Positions 11,201 to 20,568 are shown, counted from the first letter of the stretch. The stretch: 64,000 nt of DNA from Geotrypetes seraphini (GCF_902459505.1 NC_047095.1:120845380-120909379); one strand, 5' to 3'. The notes: generated by a model not told the origin, from the sequence alone. A program made the numbers and translations.

Positions 11201-14200
11201 CATTCCTGCAGGGCGGAGGGAAGCAGGCATCCCCGATCGCGCCCTGGCACTCCTCGCCGGTGAACCCCGGCAGACAGGAGCAGAGAAAGCCAGCGGATAA
11301 TGGGCGGAGCAGCACGGTGCAGGTGCCTCCGTTGCGGCAGCGGCTGAGGGCACAGGGGTCGGGGAACTGGCATCTCTCGCCAACGAATCCGGAGTCACAT
11401 CTGTGGAAGAAAATAGATAGAACCTTACTTAACATTGGCTCAACCAAAGCTTTATCCAACTGAAACTCAGCTAATCCTGGCTGTACTGAAGTATTACCTA
11501 GTCAGGGTCCAGGTAATCCCTGTTCTATCGAAGTATTACCTAATCAGTGTCTAGACCAGTGGTTCTCAAACTTGTCCTGGGGGACCCCTAGCTAGTCAGG
11601 TTTTGAGAATATCCCTAGTGAATATGCATGAGACAGATGTGCATGCCTATCACCTCCATTATATGCAAATCTCTCTCATGCATATTCACTAGGGATATCC
11701 TCAAAACTCACCTGGCTAGGGGATCCCCTTAGGACAGGCTTGAGAACCACTGGTCTAGTCAATCACCAGCTGTACTGGAGCAATACGCAACTGAAGCTCA
11801 GGGAATTCAAGTGGAGTGAAGTAGCAGCCTAGTAATTAGATCATCAGGCTAGCAACCAGAAATGCCTAGTTCAAATCCCACTGTGATCTTGGGCAAGTCA
11901 CCTAACAGCATTACTCAACCAAAGCACAGCTAATCCCCAGCTCCCCTGGAGCATTATCCACCCAGAGCTCAGCTTATCTCTGGCTGTGTCACAGTTTGGC
12001 CGATCTCTACTGGACAATTGCCTATCCCAAAGCCTAGCTAAGGTCTGATTCTACAAAGCTCAGTTCATCTCCAGTTCTACTGGAACATTATCCAACTAAG
12101 CTCTGGTTGATACCCCAAGAGAATTTCTTATCTGGAGTCTGGCTAAGGACTGGTTCTACATAAGCATTCTTAAACCAATTAATCTCCAGTGCTACCGGAA
12201 CATTATACAACCATTAACCCCAAGCTCTACCAAAGTGTTACCCATCCACATCCTAGCTTTCCTGGAGAATTTCTCAAGCAGATCCTGAATAATCCCAGCT
12301 CTATCTTAATTTAGCTCAGCTGTAGCTGAGCTTCTTCCTGGTTCTATTAAAGATCCAGAGCTAAAACCTGGTAGGTTCACTTACCGGCAAGACATAGTGC
12401 CATTCTGGAAGTTCAGGCATGTCCCACCATTGGCACAGGGATCTTTGGAGTTCAGACAGCGTAGACCTGCATAGTACAGAAAGACAAAGCTGAACTAGGG
12501 CAGGGCAATGAGAAATGGTCTTCTCTCACTTCAGGATAGGAAGTAGGAGGGATCGCACTTCCCAGAATCCTCTGCTCACTTTCCTTCAGTCAGTTCCCAG
12601 AATCCTCTACTTTCTGTGTTGGTCAGTTCCCAGAGTTCTTCACTCTGTCCCCCTCCTTTTGCTCCAATGACACCTGTTCTCTGCCCTTCACCTAGTTTCC
12701 ACAACACCTTGCTCTTTATCTATCATTTAGGTCCTAGTATCGCCCTGCTCTCTCCCCTTTGCTCAGTGCCCAAGTAGGGCTGCCAACTGGATCCAGATTC
12801 ATCCAACAGATTGATCTGGTCCTTAGTTTACCATGTTATATGTTTGGGGTGGGAGGAAAGATTCAGTACGCAGCAGTTTTTACACTGCTGACAGCCAGAG
12901 GTTGAATCAAGCTTCGATATTCAATGTTGGACATGTCCAGGCTTTGGTACTGATCTTGCCAGGTACTTGTGACCTGGGTTGGCCACTATTGGAAACAGGA
13001 TACTGGGCTCGATGGATCTTCAGTCTGTCCCAGTATGGCAACTCTTATGTTCATATGTGAGCCAAGTATAGGCCAATCAAGCCATTGTGACATCACTGCT
13101 GAGGTTGGCATTGGTGGAATGAGGCATTATGACATCACAATATCAGCTCTGGAATATTGCTTCTCCTTAGGATCTTGCCAGGCACTTGTGACCTCGGTTG
13201 GCCGCAGTTGGAAACAGGATACTGGGCTCGATGGACCTTCAGTCTGTCCCAGTATAGCATCTCGTATGTTCTTATACTGTATCTGGGTGGGTGATGACAA
13301 TTCATACTTGAAACACAGCTGACTCATGTTATATTACATATTATCCAATAAACAGTATTATAGAATGTGCCACACCACAACCCCTGTCATATAGATTGTA
13401 TTACATATTATCTATGTTATATAACAACACATATAATCACATACGAGAATGTATGTGGGCACGGCCTATATTCAGTACTGTACGTGCCAGCTTAACTGGG
13501 TGAGGATTGGTCCAACTTGCTTGGTTAAATATGCAAACCCAAAAACGAACTGCAGGAAAGGTACAAGGTACAGGAATTTTTATTCAAATCAATAAAAATC
13601 AATAAAAAGCTGGTGTATATAAAATTAGTCCTTGATGTTAAATAGTACGGACCCGACACGGTCCATGTTTTGAAAAACCCTTCTTTCTCAGGGGGTCCAT
13701 GAACCATTCAGCGTTTTTCTGAGCAGCATTTTTGACAGGAGAATCTTTATCGCCTGTGTTTTCAGAATCTATTATCAATATATATATATATATACTGAAC
13801 ATTATGGACCCCTGAGAAAGAAGCATTATCCCTGGACAGCCTACTGACCATGATTTAACCAGACACAAATCTTTCCTGCCTGGTTGACTCACTTCTGTAT
13901 TAATTGCATTTGCTATGAAAAAGCAAGACTACAAGTCCCTGCATGCAATGTGGGAAAGCCAGAACTGGGTCAACATTGTTGAGTGAATCCGGAGCCATTC
14001 GACAACCCTAATGTTCCCAGTCCCCCTCTGCTCGCTCCCTTCTTGTGCCTAGACCTAGTGCTGGCCCAGGTTGGTCAGGGAAGGGCTCAGGAAATCCCAG
14101 GGGAGCTCTGAAGGGGACTCGTTTCGGACCCTTTCCTGTTTTTTTTCCTGTTTGGAGACTATGTTTGAGTTTCTGTGTAATTTGTAGAGGCCTGCATAGT

Positions 14201-17200
14201 CCTGGAGTGAGAGGATTTCCTGTAGGAAGTCATGGGAGCGTCAGTCTGTAGCGTGAGAATCAGAAATAGAGAAAAGGGGGGAGGGGGAAACACTCTCTCC
14301 ACAGTCACAGAGAGACAGAGAGCAGTCTCTCCACAGTCAAAGAGGCATGGGCGGGGAGGTGGTCTGTTCAGGGTTATAGGAGGGCCCGAGGGGAAGGGAA
14401 GGGTGAGGGAACAGTCCCTCCAGAGCCAAACAAAGAGGTAGTGGTCTCTCCAGAACCAGCAAAAAAAAAGTAGGGGAGAAGGGTGGGGGTGATCTCTCTA
14501 GAGCAGGGTTAGGGAACTCCGGTCCTCGAGAGCCATATTCCAGTCAGGTTTTCCCCAATGAATATGCATTGAAAGCAGTGCATGCAAATAGATCTCATGC
14601 ATATTCATTGAGGAAATCCTGAAAACCCGACTGGAATACGGTTCTCGAGGACCGGAGTTCCCTACCCCTGCTCTAGAGTCAGACAGAGATAGATGGAGAA
14701 GCAGTCTCTTCAATCAGAGAGAGAGAGAGAAGGTGGGGGAGTAATACAGAGCAGGGGAGAGAGGTGAGATAAGCCTCTCCCAAGTCACTGAAAAGGGTAA
14801 AGGGTTTGGGGGGCAACCAGGGCTGGCTGAACCATTAGGCAAGACTAGGAAATCACCTGGAGTAGCCACTTGACCGTGGCTGCAGTCACAAACTCACAAC
14901 AAAACGTTCCACAAACTCAAAGGACCATCAGACTGTATTTTCCCCTGCACGGAGAGCAGGTATTTTCCAAACAGCCCTTTGACCCAAGTAAATGGCTTTT
15001 GAAAATTTGAGGAATGTGCTTTTGTTTGAAACCACACTGTTAAAAGGAAAATGAGCCGAAATCTCCCCCTCCCCATGTGGTTTTTGTTTTTTTTTTTTCA
15101 TGTGCCATCAACAGTGCGCACTCTTAGGGGTAGAGTTGAAAAAAGAGTGCCAAAATTTAGAAACTGGAACGATGCATGCTAAGAGCAACTTCTAACACGG
15201 CGCAGAACAGATGTTCTAGTACAGTGATTCCCAACCCTGTCCTGGAGGAACACCAGGCCAATCGGGTTTTCATGAATATGCATGAGAGAGATTTGCATAT
15301 GATGGAAGTGATAGGCATGCAAATTTGCTTCATGCATATTCATTAGGGCTAGGCTGAAAACCCAATTGGCCTGGTGTTCCTCCAGGACAGGGTTGGGAAC
15401 CACTGTTCTAGTATACCAGCGTTAAATAAACAATTTCGACCTAATTGTAGGCGCAACCACTTATGCCGTTTCAAAGGCCGGTGCCAGTGCTCCGCATCAA
15501 TGTGGGCAGTAGAGAACGACACGGGGACAAATTTGTCCCTGCCCTCGTGGGATCTCAACATCCCCGTCCCCGCAAGCTCTGCCTAAAACCGCGCGAGCCT
15601 CGAACACTTACGATTTTAAAGCGTTCGAGGCGGATGCGGACGGAGCTTTCAGGAATGGGGCAGTGGTGTAGCGAGAGAGGTTGGTGCCTGTGTACCCTCA
15701 CTCCTTGAGCACCCCCTCCTCTCATGTTCTCCGGTGCGAGCGGTATCTTCCACTCGCTGTTCGCGCCAGCCTTAGCTCCCTACTGATTTCTGGTCCCGCG
15801 ACCAGGAAGTGACATCAGAAGGGAGCCGAGGCTGGAGTGAGTAGCAAGTGAAAGAAGCTGCTTGCGCTGGCGAACATTTAAAGAGGTACATGGGGGGTGG
15901 AGGGGGGGTGGAGAGGTGCCAGTACCCTCTGCAAAGACGATCCCTGAGGCGGTCCACCCCCTGATCCCCTTACTATGCCACTGGGAATGGAGTAGGGACA
16001 GGGACAGAGCTCACGGGGCGGGACAGGGATAGAGAGATCCCTTGAAGACAGGGAAAATTTGTCCCCGTTGGCAGTTGGGCATGTAACTCCTAGTATTCCT
16101 CTACCTAATGTACCTGGGGCAATAGGGGATTAAGTGACTTGCCCAGGGTCACATGGAGCAGCATGGGATTTGAACCCACAACCTCAGGATGCTGAGGCTG
16201 TAGCTTTAACCACTGCGTCACTCTAGAAATCAAAATGTAGTAAAGGTGAGCCAAGTCTAGGACAATGAAGCCATTGTGACATCACCGACGAGGCTGGCTC
16301 TTATTGGTGGAATGAGGCATTATGATGTCACACTACCAGCTCTGGTTATCCAGAGGCTGAAACTTTTCACACTATTTATTTAGTCAAGTTTTCTGTACTT
16401 TTTCTCCCAGTGGAGCGCAGAATGGTTTACATGAATTTATCCAGGTATTTTTCCCTATTTAAATGTACCCGGGGCAATGGGGGGTATTAAGTGACTTGCC
16501 CAGGGTCACAAGGACCAGCATGGGATTTGATCCCACAACCTCAGGGTGCTGAGGCTGTAGCTCTGAACACTGTGCCACACCCTCCCACAAGCACTTTCTT
16601 TTTGGAGCAGAACCCGGCACTGGCACACAGCAATGCCCATCACTGGCGGCCTCCGACGGGCATAAACGTTGCTTTTGTATCAATTAGACGCACGCTTGGC
16701 CACGTTATAGATTGAAGGGGAAGACACACAAATTCCTAGAGACTTGTAGAACCTTCTGAGGCATGAAAATAGGCAAGAGGCAGTACAGACCAATGGTTCT
16801 CAACCTAGCCTGTTGGGTTATCAGGATTTCCCCAATGAATATGCATGACATCCATTTGCATGCCCTGCCTCCATTGTATATAAATAGATCTCAAACATAC
16901 TCATTGAGGAAATCCTGAAAACCCAATTTGGGCAAGGATCAAGGTTGTCCCCCCCCTGCCCTAGTGGTTTGTAGAACCTCATTGGCTTGAGAAGATGGGG
17001 GGGGGGGTCCTGAAAACCTGACTGGCTGGGTGTGTCCTGAGGACTGGCTCGAGAACCCCTGCCTTGCAGTAAGTGGGAGCAGGTTGCTGTTTAGTACCTT
17101 CAAAATATGACACCCTAGGCAAGTGCCTATTTACATGTCAGCCTGCTCCAGAGTCAGCTTGGCAGAGTAGTTTCTCCCCCTCTGAGACCGAGGGGATATA

Positions 17201-18287
17201 GAGACCGCGATGGGAAGGGAGGGCAGTGGCTCCGGAGCTAGGGTTAGGAGAGATGCAGGAGTGATGGGGCCGGGGGAGACAGAGTCTGTGTCATAACCAG
17301 ACAATTTTTCAGTGCGTTTTCAAAACAACGCCTAAAGGGGTAACGGGGCTCCCTTTTGTCTTAAAGTAGGATCCAAAAGCGAGACAGGAAGGAGCGGTCT
17401 CTTTCCTCCTCTCTGGGTCCACACAGGGACTGCATTCTGGAGATCCGGCCCCATCATTGTTCTGCCCTTATCGCTCAGCTTCCTGCCCAGGGACTAAGGG
17501 CACCTCACACAATGCCCCCATCCTCCTGCCCCCTTCTCAGGAAACGCTTTGTGGGAGAGCAGCAAGGCATCCCAGCCTGGCTCTAAGGAGAGAGCACCAG
17601 CAGGGAGCTGAAACCACTAGAGTGCATCCCTAAAATTCATGCTGGAGCCAGGGAAAACAAGCATCCGACTCGTATTCCTACCCCTGGCGTGTGTGTCAAA
17701 GATTTTGCAGCTTGCAAAGATTAAAGTTAGAAATGACGGATCATTTCTGAGCTGAAGAAGAAAGGTTACCTCTGAAAGCTAATCAAAAAACATGTATTAT
17801 TATTCCAATAAAAAAAATATCATCATCTTTTTTTCTTTTTAAGTTTTGATTTATTTCTATATATTACCTTTAAAAGTGGACTAACGTGGCTACGGATCAA
17901 TATCGGAAGTTTACCTCACCTTTTGGTTTGGTCCCTGGATATGGGGTTGGGATGAGTGAAAACCTCAATGCAATTGGCAGACAGGTTTGTTTTATGAAGT
18001 CATAATCGAGCAAAAAAAACATAGGTGTGACATCACAACGAAGAGCTGCTTCTGCCCTACTGCACAAAGAGGGGACAAAGAGAACATCAAGTCTCCTGCC
18101 CCCCCCCCCCCCCTCCAGTCTCTCCCCAACTCCCTGACATTACAAGGAGATGATCTCTCTCTCTCATGGAATCAAAGTAAAAGTCCCTCTTTATCTCAGT
18201 GTGAATGTGCGAGGGGAGGGTCTCTATCTTACCTTGACAAACTGGCAGGCACAGGAAGATGAGAAGAGGTAAAGGGCACAGCTTCAT
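2148..18287 (-). CDS. NOTCH4: NOTCH4-like receptor, 5' part (exons 1-5; gene continues off the left edge)
   Basis: Single-pass receptor of the Notch pathway, here only its N-terminal extracellular part. The spliced exons 18287-18233, 12466-12385, 11400-11138, 3129-2791 and 2270-2148 encode 287 residues: a signal peptide and seven EGF modules. EGF5 carries the calcium-binding start DIDEC. EGF1, 2, 3 and 6 carry C-x-x-G-G-T-C, the POFUT1 O-fucose consensus. Exon lengths and phases (55, 82, 263, 339, 123 bp; phases 1, 2, 1, 1, 1) agree with what I recall of vertebrate NOTCH genes. I call NOTCH4 rather than NOTCH1-3 because of [14 protein letters not shown], FEGxACERD and the class I gene nearby; that paralogue choice is inference. 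Exon 6 and everything after must lie left of base 1, since I find no further EGF exon in 1-2147. All five exons are intact. Confidence 0.88.
2791..3129 (-). CDS. NOTCH4: NOTCH4-like exon 4 (EGF4-EGF6)
   Basis: A 339-bp exon between acceptor atgtttcag| and donor |gtgagctaac, phase 1 to phase 1, the length I recall for NOTCH exon 4. It encodes [20 protein letters not shown] (EGF4), a calcium-binding EGF5 beginning [13 protein letters not shown], and EGF6 ([12 protein letters not shown]). The [13 protein letters not shown] stretch resembles FEGHACERDVNEC of mammalian NOTCH4 as I remember it. The frame is open throughout. Confidence 0.92.
3130..3364. other. AT-rich intron sequence
   Basis: NOTCH4-like intron 3. 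The stretch is rich in atat and catatca words with no recognisable gene or element. A related AT-rich stretch with tcatatatc/tatgttatata words lies at 13320-13460. Confidence 0.5.
3365..3665 (+). mobile_element. CR1 LINE reverse-transcriptase C-terminal fragment
   Basis: The frame reads [20 protein letters not shown], then [20 protein letters not shown] and [20 protein letters not shown]. These are the conserved C-terminal blocks of CR1-type ORF2 (compare VQRMATRM and LSYEERL in the better copy at 49540). It is 5' truncated and lacks a 3' tail. Confidence 0.75.
3960..4400. repeat. CT-rich minisatellite, ~36-bp unit
   Basis: About twelve units built on ttccccatttcccagcatct followed by tctccccactctctc, with point differences between units. 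Because 36 is a multiple of three, several frames stay open here (Ser/Leu/Pro/Phe-rich), which I do not regard as coding. Confidence 0.85.
4430..4795. repeat. Long near-perfect palindrome
   Basis: The left arm (about 4430-4606) reads cttaccttctctttgtagcg, then gaagtcacatcacgttggct and gctggaaaagtctcctctga. The right arm (4618-4795) is its inverted copy with few differences. The spacer is only about ten bases around aactggaaacaggaagttgc. It could extrude as a hairpin and sits inside the foldback element. Confidence 0.8.
4926..5290 (+). mobile_element. CR1 LINE 3' end
   Basis: The end of ORF2 ([20 protein letters not shown] in one frame) passes into the 3' UTR signature caggtacttgcaacttgaat, tgatggaccccttgctctga, cccagtagggttacag, tcttatgctc. 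The same signature recurs at 12952, 13168, 20150, 26280 and 49150. Confidence 0.7.
5412..5560 (-). mobile_element. CR1-like 3' end
   Basis: Starts aagaacataagaacataag (an octamer-type tail, reverse complement), followed by cgggtcagaccacaggtcca and tgcccagcagtccgc. This matches the CR1 3' UTR style seen at 37190 and 39640, in the minus orientation. The following 5560-5850 resembles no element I can name. Confidence 0.55.
5852..6105. mobile_element. MITE with agagaatgacacgg ends
   Basis: A short copy of the family at 3668: left end gagcatgacacggggac, right end gtgtcattctctactg, with a GGGACAGGGACAG run inside. About 250 bp, no coding capacity. Confidence 0.6.
6130..6225 (+). mobile_element. 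Possible LINE/SINE 3' tail
   Basis: Ends in tttaataaatatgatttaca followed by an A run. It looks like a retroposon 3' end, but no body is attached and I cannot name the family. Confidence 0.3.
6333..7920. repeat. Tandem array, ~81-bp unit, each unit with a CTCF-consensus motif
   Basis: Twenty units spaced 69-85 bp apart, each containing gcgccctctggtgg or a close variant, then gcaaaaggacaatcaatgtg and atggcaaaggaaaagctatt. Motif starts: 6333, 6418, 6503, 6587, 6665, 6734, 6814, 6898, 6978, 7062, 7142, 7222, 7306, 7385, 7465, 7548, 7629, 7713, 7793, 7873. The reverse complement CCACCAGAGGGCGC fits the CTCF core CCASYAGRKGGCRS. Eleven units match at all 14 positions, six have one mismatch, one has two, one has a 2-bp deletion and the last is degenerate. 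All sites point the same way (minus strand). The array lies in NOTCH4-like intron 3. The frames open across it are not genes: the unit length varies and breaks phase. Confidence 0.92.
7930..8940. other. Intron sequence, nothing recognised
   Basis: NOTCH4-like intron 3. GC-rich around 8040-8300, then ordinary. Short open frames exist but none has recognisable domains or splice-flanked structure. Confidence 0.4.
8950..9250. repeat. Purine-rich degenerate minisatellite
   Basis: Irregular repetition of gggagagatggtggac and ggagaaatggtggaccc words over about 300 bp, with G/A strongly on the plus strand. No clean unit length. 9250-9865 beyond it holds nothing I recognise. Confidence 0.6.
9868..9948. 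mobile_element. Short MITE with inverted ends
   Basis: cgggtttccctgaaaataag at 9879 is answered by the inverted tcttattttcggggtacaat at 9929. This resembles a small palindromic hAT- or Mariner-like MITE found in several tetrapod genomes; I cannot name the family. The C-rich stretch 9950-10210 after it is unassigned. Confidence 0.55.
10344..10539. mobile_element. Palindromic hAT MITE, CAGTGGTTCCCAACC subfamily
   Basis: Near-perfect inverted halves: cactggttcccaaccctgtc at the left and gacagggttgggaaccactg inverted at the right. A perfect 8-bp target duplication, ctctacag, lies at 10336-10343 and 10540-10547. The centre carries atttgcat and atgcaaat (octamer-type) words. Confidence 0.85.
10550..11137. 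other. Intron sequence, nothing recognised
   Basis: NOTCH4-like intron 3 just after exon 3. A region near 10655-10990 (aagtttatttaaaatttgtt, agcattc-type words) has the look of an old LINE 3' UTR in minus orientation, but it is too decayed to name. Confidence 0.3.
11138..11400 (-). CDS. NOTCH4: NOTCH4-like exon 3 (end of EGF1, EGF2, most of EGF3)
   Basis: The acceptor ttcttccacag| and donor |gtgagagct bound 263 bp, entering in phase 2 and leaving in phase 1. The translation runs [16 protein letters not shown]..., [40 protein letters not shown], ending IPGWTG. All EGF cysteines are present. EGF2 has a longer loop between C3 and C4 ([11 protein letters not shown]), a feature also found in mammalian NOTCH4 EGF2. 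Confidence 0.9.
11557..11752. mobile_element. Palindromic hAT MITE
   Basis: Halves begin cagtggttctcaaacttgtc and end gacaggcttgagaaccactg. Target duplication gtctagac / gtctagtc (7 of 8) at 11549-11556 and 11753-11760, fitting the hAT preference nTCTAGAn. Confidence 0.82.
11805..11915 (+). mobile_element. tRNA-derived SINE (MIR/CORE-like)
   Basis: A-box-like gtagcagcctagtaattaga and B-box-like tagttcaaatccc are followed by cttgggcaagtcaccta, a tail seen in MIR-type SINEs. Two better copies lie in the minus orientation at 16088 and 16462. The rest of the intron (11916-12384) shows only weak repetition of agctctac/gctca words. Confidence 0.55.
12385..12466 (-). CDS. NOTCH4: NOTCH4-like exon 2 (start of EGF1)
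   Basis: The 82-bp exon lies between the acceptor ctatgcag| and donor |gtaagtg. It translates in frame with exons 1 and 3 as [18 protein letters not shown]... and contains the first four cysteines of EGF1. Its length equals the 82 bp I recall for NOTCH exon 2. It is too short to show up as a stand-alone open frame and was found by looking for the missing EGF half. Confidence 0.88.
12952..13282 (+). mobile_element. Two CR1 3' ends with a ~100-bp repeat between them
   Basis: caggtacttgtgacctgggt to ctcttatgtt (12958-13055) and a second copy at 13175-13277 share the CR1 3' UTR with tggaaacaggatactgggct. Between them lies agccattgtgacatcac ... aatgaggcattatgacatca, which recurs at 16240-16345 and inverted at 44825-45075, so it is part of the same CR1 3' UTR. 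Confidence 0.7.
13490..13870. other. Unnamed retroposon-like remnant
   Basis: acggacccgacacggtccatgttttg and tttctcagggggtccatgaacc are words typical of old LINE 3' UTRs, and gaccc ctgagaaagaagc recurs inverted at 13800. A short (at)n run lies at 13778-13796. No coding sequence. Confidence 0.3.
13928..13947 (+). promoter_or_regulatory. ZNF143/THAP11-like (SBS) motif
   Basis: actacaagtccctgcatgca is close to the ZNF143/THAP11 consensus ACTACAAYTCCCAGNATGC. It lies inside NOTCH4-like intron 1. It may simply be carried by a repeat, since a related sequence occurs at 29743 and, weaker, at 19630. Confidence 0.35.
14270..14780. repeat. Degenerate agag/ctctcc-rich minisatellite, interrupted by a MITE
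   Basis: Words such as cagtctctccacagtcaaag, gtccctccagagccaaa and gtggtctctccagaaccagc repeat every 40-60 bp. The hAT MITE at 14504-14670 was inserted into one of the ctctagag words. Confidence 0.55.
14504..14670. mobile_element. Palindromic hAT MITE
   Basis: Begins cagggttagggaactccggt and ends accggagttccctacccctg. Perfect target duplication ctctagag at 14496-14503 and 14671-14678. Confidence 0.85.
15222..15405. mobile_element. Palindromic hAT MITE, CAGTGGTTCCCAACC subfamily
   Basis: Left cagtgattcccaaccctgtc, right gacagggttgggaaccactg. Perfect target duplication ttctagta at 15214-15221 and 15406-15413. The left half is shortened relative to the copy at 10344. Confidence 0.85.
15505..16080. 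mobile_element. MITE with agagaacgacacgg ends and an internal insertion
   Basis: Left end agtagagaacgacacgggga, then cctcgaacacttacgatttt / gcgttcgaggcgga inverted words as in the copy at 5852. Between about 15660 and 15985 is unrelated sequence (cagtggtgtagcgagagagg ... cccttactatgccactggga) with its own inverted ends, i.e. another element inside. The right end is a worn gacagggaaaatttgtcccc. Confidence 0.5.
16088..16228 (-). mobile_element. tRNA-derived SINE (MIR/CORE-like)
   Basis: Reverse complement: gacgcagtggttaaagctac (A-box region), gtgggttcaaatcccatgct (B box), then gggcaagtcacttaatcccc and a CCCAGGTACATTAG tail. Classic tRNA-SINE order of A box, B box, conserved core, LINE-like tail. 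Confidence 0.75.
16462..16592 (-). mobile_element. tRNA-derived SINE (MIR/CORE-like), second copy
   Basis: Same organisation as the copy at 16088: tgtaccc ggggcaatggggg tail, cttgcccagggtcac, gggatttgatcccacaacct (B box with one change) and ctgtagctctgaacactgtg. Confidence 0.72.
16790..16965. mobile_element. Decayed palindromic hAT MITE
   Basis: aatggttctcaacctagcct ... aatgaatatgcatgac ... aggaaatcctgaaaacccaa. The right end is worn. A second, more decayed piece (gaaaacctgactggctgggt) follows at 17010-17065. Confidence 0.6.
17070..18232. other. NOTCH4-like intron 1, mostly unassigned
   Basis: 17740-17880 resembles a retroposon 3' end (gagctgaagaagaaaggtta ... gtggactaacgtggctacgg). The rest contains no exon or element that I can identify, apart from a C run at 18097-18112. 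Confidence 0.4.
18233..18287 (-). CDS. NOTCH4: NOTCH4-like exon 1 (start codon and signal peptide)
   Basis: The ATG at 18287-18285 opens [18 protein letters not shown], a short basic start followed by a hydrophobic core, as expected of a secretory signal. The donor GTCAAG|gtaag ends the exon at 18233 in phase 1 (55 coding bases). Joined to exon 2 it reads ...VCQG-LRC, with the G codon split. I chose this ATG because it sits directly before the hydrophobic stretch; the 5' UTR boundary cannot be seen. Confidence 0.82.
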
Positions 18288-20125
18288 CCCCCGCTCAGTG
18301 TCAGTAGCTCCTCAAGCGTGGGCACATTTGTAAATCCACAAGGAGGAGAAATCGCCTGGCCCTGGCGGTATTGATGGTGGTGGCTGTTCTGCTCCCCTCT
18401 TCAGCTGGCTCGGTCCAGACAGGGGGAGGCTTTACCGAGAGGTTGCCTCAGACACAGAGCCCGTGGGGCGATGTCTGCCGTTTGCAAAACAGACCGAAGA
18501 CAGAGGACCATCTCTCCAGGAGCCGCCACCCCACCCCTCCCACCCTCAGCTTTCCATCCCAACAGAGGACATGACACCAAGAGCCTGCACCTCCCCCTGG
18601 CTCCGTGGGAACCAAACTGAACCTGCTGCCAGTCTCGGTGACATTTCCTAGACACACAATGCACTAGAAAGCCTCCGGAGACTGACACCCGGACAGGGAA
18701 GAGAGGATGCTGAGAGCAATATCAGGCTTCTCCAAGACCTTTCCCTGCTCTGCCACACCTACCTCCCCCCCAAAAAAAAAGACGGGCTGACCTGCTCCTG
18801 GTTTTGCATGCATGTGAAGTCAGATTATATCACATTTCTGGACCTGTAGTTCGGAAATCCTCGCTATGAACCAGGTCCGAAATGAGCAAAAGAAACGGTT
18901 AAATAATTTTGCCTTAAATCACAAACCCAGACTTCGCTGAATTAACAGAAACCTACAGATACCACCACTTGGCAGTTCAGAAAAGATTTGAGAGAGTCAA
19001 AGAGAAAAAGTTATTACATCCAAGATAACAACCGTGAAAACATTTTTTTTCCTCAAGCACAGGCTTCTGAAGGTCAAAAGCTGAAAACTAGTGCATTTCC
19101 TATTAACCCCTTGGAAACAAGGGCTTCAGATGAGTTTTGCCACCAGGAATGGATTCAGACATAGGCACGAGCCTAGGGCATCAAATTTGAAAGTCAGTCA
19201 AAAATTGGGCTCAGGGCCTCCAATTCTGCCTTTGGGTGTTGTAACCTTACACTCAGCCCTGTTTGACACGTATAACGGGCGTAAGATCTGGTATTTGGAA
19301 CACCTCATCTGTGTGCAATAAAATTCAAAAATTCACACAGAAGAGCTTACTCTGGGTGTTTTTCAAGATTTAATGCTCCCAGTTCAGTCCAAATACAGGC
19401 ATTCAGATACACAGACTTGCCAAGTTACCCAGTTCTAGGAGGGCAGAAGCGGAGCTAGGTTTTAATGCGAGGAAGAGCTGATCCAGCTAGGTGCCATTTT
19501 ATTTAAAATCTGTTTGGGGTAGCGGCCGCCTCTGCCAGGACAGAGATTTTTGGTCATTTTTGGATTTCCAACATCCTGGTTCATTATGGGACCCGCAGCT
19601 CTGATTTCAATGAGAAGAATTAGGGACTACAACTCCCACACTGCTGTGAGATACAAGCTCAAAACCAGGACTGGCCAAAAGTCTACCTGGAACAGTAACT
19701 TGACAGCTCTGAAGTTCTGCTTATTAGGATCCACAGAGGGTGCGTTCAAATACAGAACCGATACCATCTCATGCTTCGTTCAGCAAGGATGACTTTTGGA
19801 AATGAACATCTCTCAATAGATGCTCAGAAAAGTACAATGGTCGAGACCGCTACACTAGAACAGGAAAACAGATCAGCATGACTGTACAAGGAAATTACTG
19901 GGTGTGACACAGATCGGTGGATATTGGGCGGAGGGAGGGTATGTGAGAGCACCATGAAGGGAAAATTAATTCTACATAGATTTATATGGAGCACTAAATA
20001 AACACATTTATATGTGTAAACCGATACAATGGTGTACCGATTTGTATTCTCCACATGGCCATAGGTCCCCGGGTCTCTTCCCATTGTATTTTACTGAATT
20101 CAGTTTTGGTCCTCTTGTTCCTGGG
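18288..20125. other. Upstream region of the NOTCH4-like gene, no gene seen
   Basis: Contains the presumed 5' UTR and promoter next to 18288, without a clear TATA box. At 19575-19700 there is an unnamed interspersed repeat (gactacaactcccacactgc ... ccaggactggccaaaagtct) related to 27900-28020. Confidence 0.35.
18604..18611 (+). promoter_or_regulatory. RBPJ (CSL) consensus site upstream of NOTCH4-like exon 1
   Basis: cgtgggaa is the strong RBPJ core (C/TGTGGGAA). It lies about 320 bp upstream of the start codon. A single 8-mer can arise by chance; no paired site is evident nearby. Confidence 0.3.
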
Positions 20126-20129
20126 TTTT

Positions 20130-20250
20130 AGCCAGGGATACTGCAGAGGCAGGGCTTCTGCCAGTTACTGTGACCTGAAATAGGCACTGATGGAAACAGG
20201 AAACTGGGCTAGATGGACCATTAGTGTGACCCAGTATGGATGTTCTTATG
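20130..20250 (+). mobile_element. CR1 LINE 3' end
   Basis: gtgacctgaaataggcactg, tggaaacaggaaactgggct, agatggaccattagtgtgac, ccagtatggatgttcttatg: the CR1 3' UTR plus the start of its tail. Confidence 0.7.
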
Positions 20251-20568
20251 AGAAGGGGGCGCAGGGAGTCCCATCTATTGTATAATGGTGACACCTAGTG
20301 GTCAGACATAGGGTTTACTTAATTGTTAGAATTCTATTTTCCATCTTCCAGTTTACTTCATAGATTTTCTGGTCATTTTACTACAAATTTATGCTGTTAA
20401 GATATCTCTTCTGTTCTTAATGACGTATTAAAGTTTGATGTTGTTGTAAAGCCCTAAATTGAGGGGGTGGAATAGCAGAAAGCTGCAGCGAATCCTTGTT
20501 GAAAAATTGTGGGATACAAGAAATTTGGGGGGCAAGATTCAGATGGTGGTGACTGATGAAATTGAACA

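Noticed and set aside
11068-11463. Open frame antisense to NOTCH4-like exon 3
   Set aside because: Shadow of the EGF-coding exon; the minus-strand frame has the cysteine pattern and splice sites.
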